From Cryptomeria japonica (lineage: Eukaryota; Streptophyta; Pinopsida; Cupressales; Cupressaceae), in contig NC_081413.1 in the NCBI RefSeq assembly GCF_030272615.1, forward strand, positions 553,499,136-553,563,135: a stretch of 64,000 nt of DNA. Direction: 5' to 3'. Under the pieces are notes generated by a model. It did not search any database. It was not told the origin of the DNA and saw nothing but the letters and a program-made list of their open reading frames with translations. Position 1 is the stretch's first letter. Each line of letters opens with the position of its first letter. Positions 63,131 through 64,000 of the stretch are shown piece after piece. The position numbers were made by a program, and so were the translations under genes.

Positions 63131-64000
63131 ATGGATCATTTCTCAAGTTTATTGAGCAGCACCCTGGTTTTTTATTCTGTAGTATCCATTACTGTTATAT
63201 ACATGCTCACCAAGCTCAGAAGCAAGCCATCTGGGAGGCTGCCACCAGGACCACGTCCCTGGCCTTTGGTTGGGAACATCCTCCAGGTGGGCAAGAATGC
63301 GAACGAATCCTTCTTCGAGCTTGCGAAGATCCATGGCCCCCTCATGACCCTCCACCTAGGATGGCGGACAACTGTAGTAGCCTCATCGCCCGCCATGGCC
63401 AGAGAGGTTCTCAAAACGCAGGACCCATCCCTGTCAGCACGTACAATGATTGAGGCCGCCAAGTGTCTCGAGTATGGCGAAAACTCGCTGGTGTGGAGGG
63501 ACTGCGTGCCACGCTGGCGCACTCTCCGCCGCATCTGCACCACCCAGCTCTTCACTGTCAAGCGTCTGGAGGCACTCCACCACCTGCGGCGGGAGCAAAT
63601 GAGAAGCATGATGAGGGCTATTTATAAGTCCACGTCAGCTCCTGTGGATATCGGCCATGCTGCCTTCCTTACCAGCTTCAATTTGGTGGGCAACATGATA
63701 TTTTCCAAGGACATGTTCGACTGGGATGAGTCGGAAAAGTCGAAAGAGTTTAAGAAAGCGCTCGCTGACATGCTCTTTGTTGGTGGCAAGGCTAATTGGG
63801 CTGATTATTTTCCCTTCCTCAGGCCTTTCGACCCGCAGGGCATAAGGAAGGAGATGACTAGGATTTTTAGGATTATATTTCCAGTCTTCGATCAATATAT
63901 CGACGAGCGCCTGCAGAGCGGGACAAGAAGCGAGGAGGAAGACAAGGATTTTCTCGATATTTTGCTCGAGAGTAAGACCGAGACTGGGGAGAAGCTCACA
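63131..64000 (+). CDS. Cytochrome P450, CYP76-type (gene 3, cut by window end)
   Basis: The first 290 codons of exon 1 are visible, open throughout, and by eye identical to gene 1 (16675-17544), including the promoter. The window stops nine codons before the expected splice site. It is the duplicate of gene 1 made by the 46-kb event, and if the rest is equally conserved it encodes the same enzyme, doubling the dose. The I-helix, K-helix and haem loop cannot be checked here. Confidence 0.9.
   Translation, partial: MDHFSSLLSSTLVFYSVVSITVIYMLTKLRSKPSGRLPPGPRPWPLVGNILQVGKNANESFFELAKIHGPLMTLHLGWRTTVVASSPAMAREVLKTQDPSLSARTMIEAAKCLEYGENSLVWRDCVPRWRTLRRICTTQLFTVKRLEALHHLRREQMRSMMRAIYKSTSAPVDIGHAAFLTSFNLVGNMIFSKDMFDWDESEKSKEFKKALADMLFVGGKANWADYFPFLRPFDPQGIRKEMTRIFRIIFPVFDQYIDERLQSGTRSEEEDKDFLDILLESKTETGEKLT

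Larger units (their letters stand above)
1..64000. repeat. Tandem direct duplication, period about 46.45 kb
   Basis: Bases 1-17544 align collinearly with 46453-64000. Landmarks such as the Gag-only LTR element (871 and 47323), the solo Copia LTR (7955 and 54407) and the P450 start codon (16675 and 63131) all recur in the same order and orientation. The offset grows from 46452 to 46455 at a C-run near 9427 and to 46456 at an A-run near 12848. By eye there are about 20 substitutions in the first 0.8 kb and then about seven substitutions and two homopolymer changes in 16.7 kb. The repeat runs off both ends of the window, so neither its outer limits nor its copy number can be seen. A real recent duplication and an uncollapsed assembly duplicate are both possible. 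Confidence 0.95.

Overview
The window looks like nuclear DNA of a seed plant, most likely a conifer. It is AT-rich and gene-poor, and holds many old, nested LTR retrotransposons, a pentatricopeptide-repeat (PPR) pseudogene, and intact A-type cytochrome P450 genes with one short GT-AG intron. The species cannot be named from sequence alone.

The dominant structure is a direct tandem duplication with a period of about 46.45 kb. Bases 1-17544 return almost unchanged at 46453-64000; the offset is 46452 at the left and 46456 at the right because two homopolymers changed length. The window therefore shows one full period and about 38% of the next. Both ends of the window lie inside the repeat. Bases 1-~810 differ from their partner at about 2.5% of sites, while the following ~16.7 kb differs at only about ten places. 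This sharp switch is what unequal crossing-over between two older paralogous segments would leave.

Layout of the first period: (i) 1-4002, a Copia LTR in which a 3.06-kb Gag-only LTR element (TR-GAG type, minus strand) is nested with a perfect 5-bp target-site duplication; (ii) 4003-11600, degraded Copia and gypsy LTR pieces, including a near-complete solo Copia LTR with telomere-like repeats; (iii) 11600-16530, AT-rich upstream DNA; (iv) 16675-18321, P450 gene 1; (v) about 18.5-31.8 kb, a long Ty3/gypsy element of the Tat lineage on the minus strand, primed by tRNA-Trp; (vi) 31.9-36.3 kb, an unclassified coding relic, an orphan copy of the P450 promoter without a gene, and more P450 upstream DNA with a local tandem repeat and a GGTAGA microsatellite; (vii) 36394-38048, P450 gene 2; (viii) 38.05-43.5 kb, microsatellites, a gypsy gag relic with its LTR, and a PPR pseudogene; (ix) 43.9-46.5 kb, a third copy of the P450 upstream region, interrupted by Copia sequence. 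The second period repeats (i)-(iv) and is cut inside P450 gene 3 at base 64000.

The host genes are thus a tandem family of CYP76-type P450s, probably endoplasmic-reticulum mono-oxygenases of specialised metabolism, amplified in at least two layers: an old duplication that gave genes 1 and 2 (about 89% identical proteins by eye) plus two gene-less upstream modules, and a very recent 46-kb duplication that copied gene 1 exactly. No terpene synthase, reductase or other pathway partner is visible, so no biosynthetic cluster can be claimed. The recent layer could also be an assembly duplication; this cannot be decided from one sequence.
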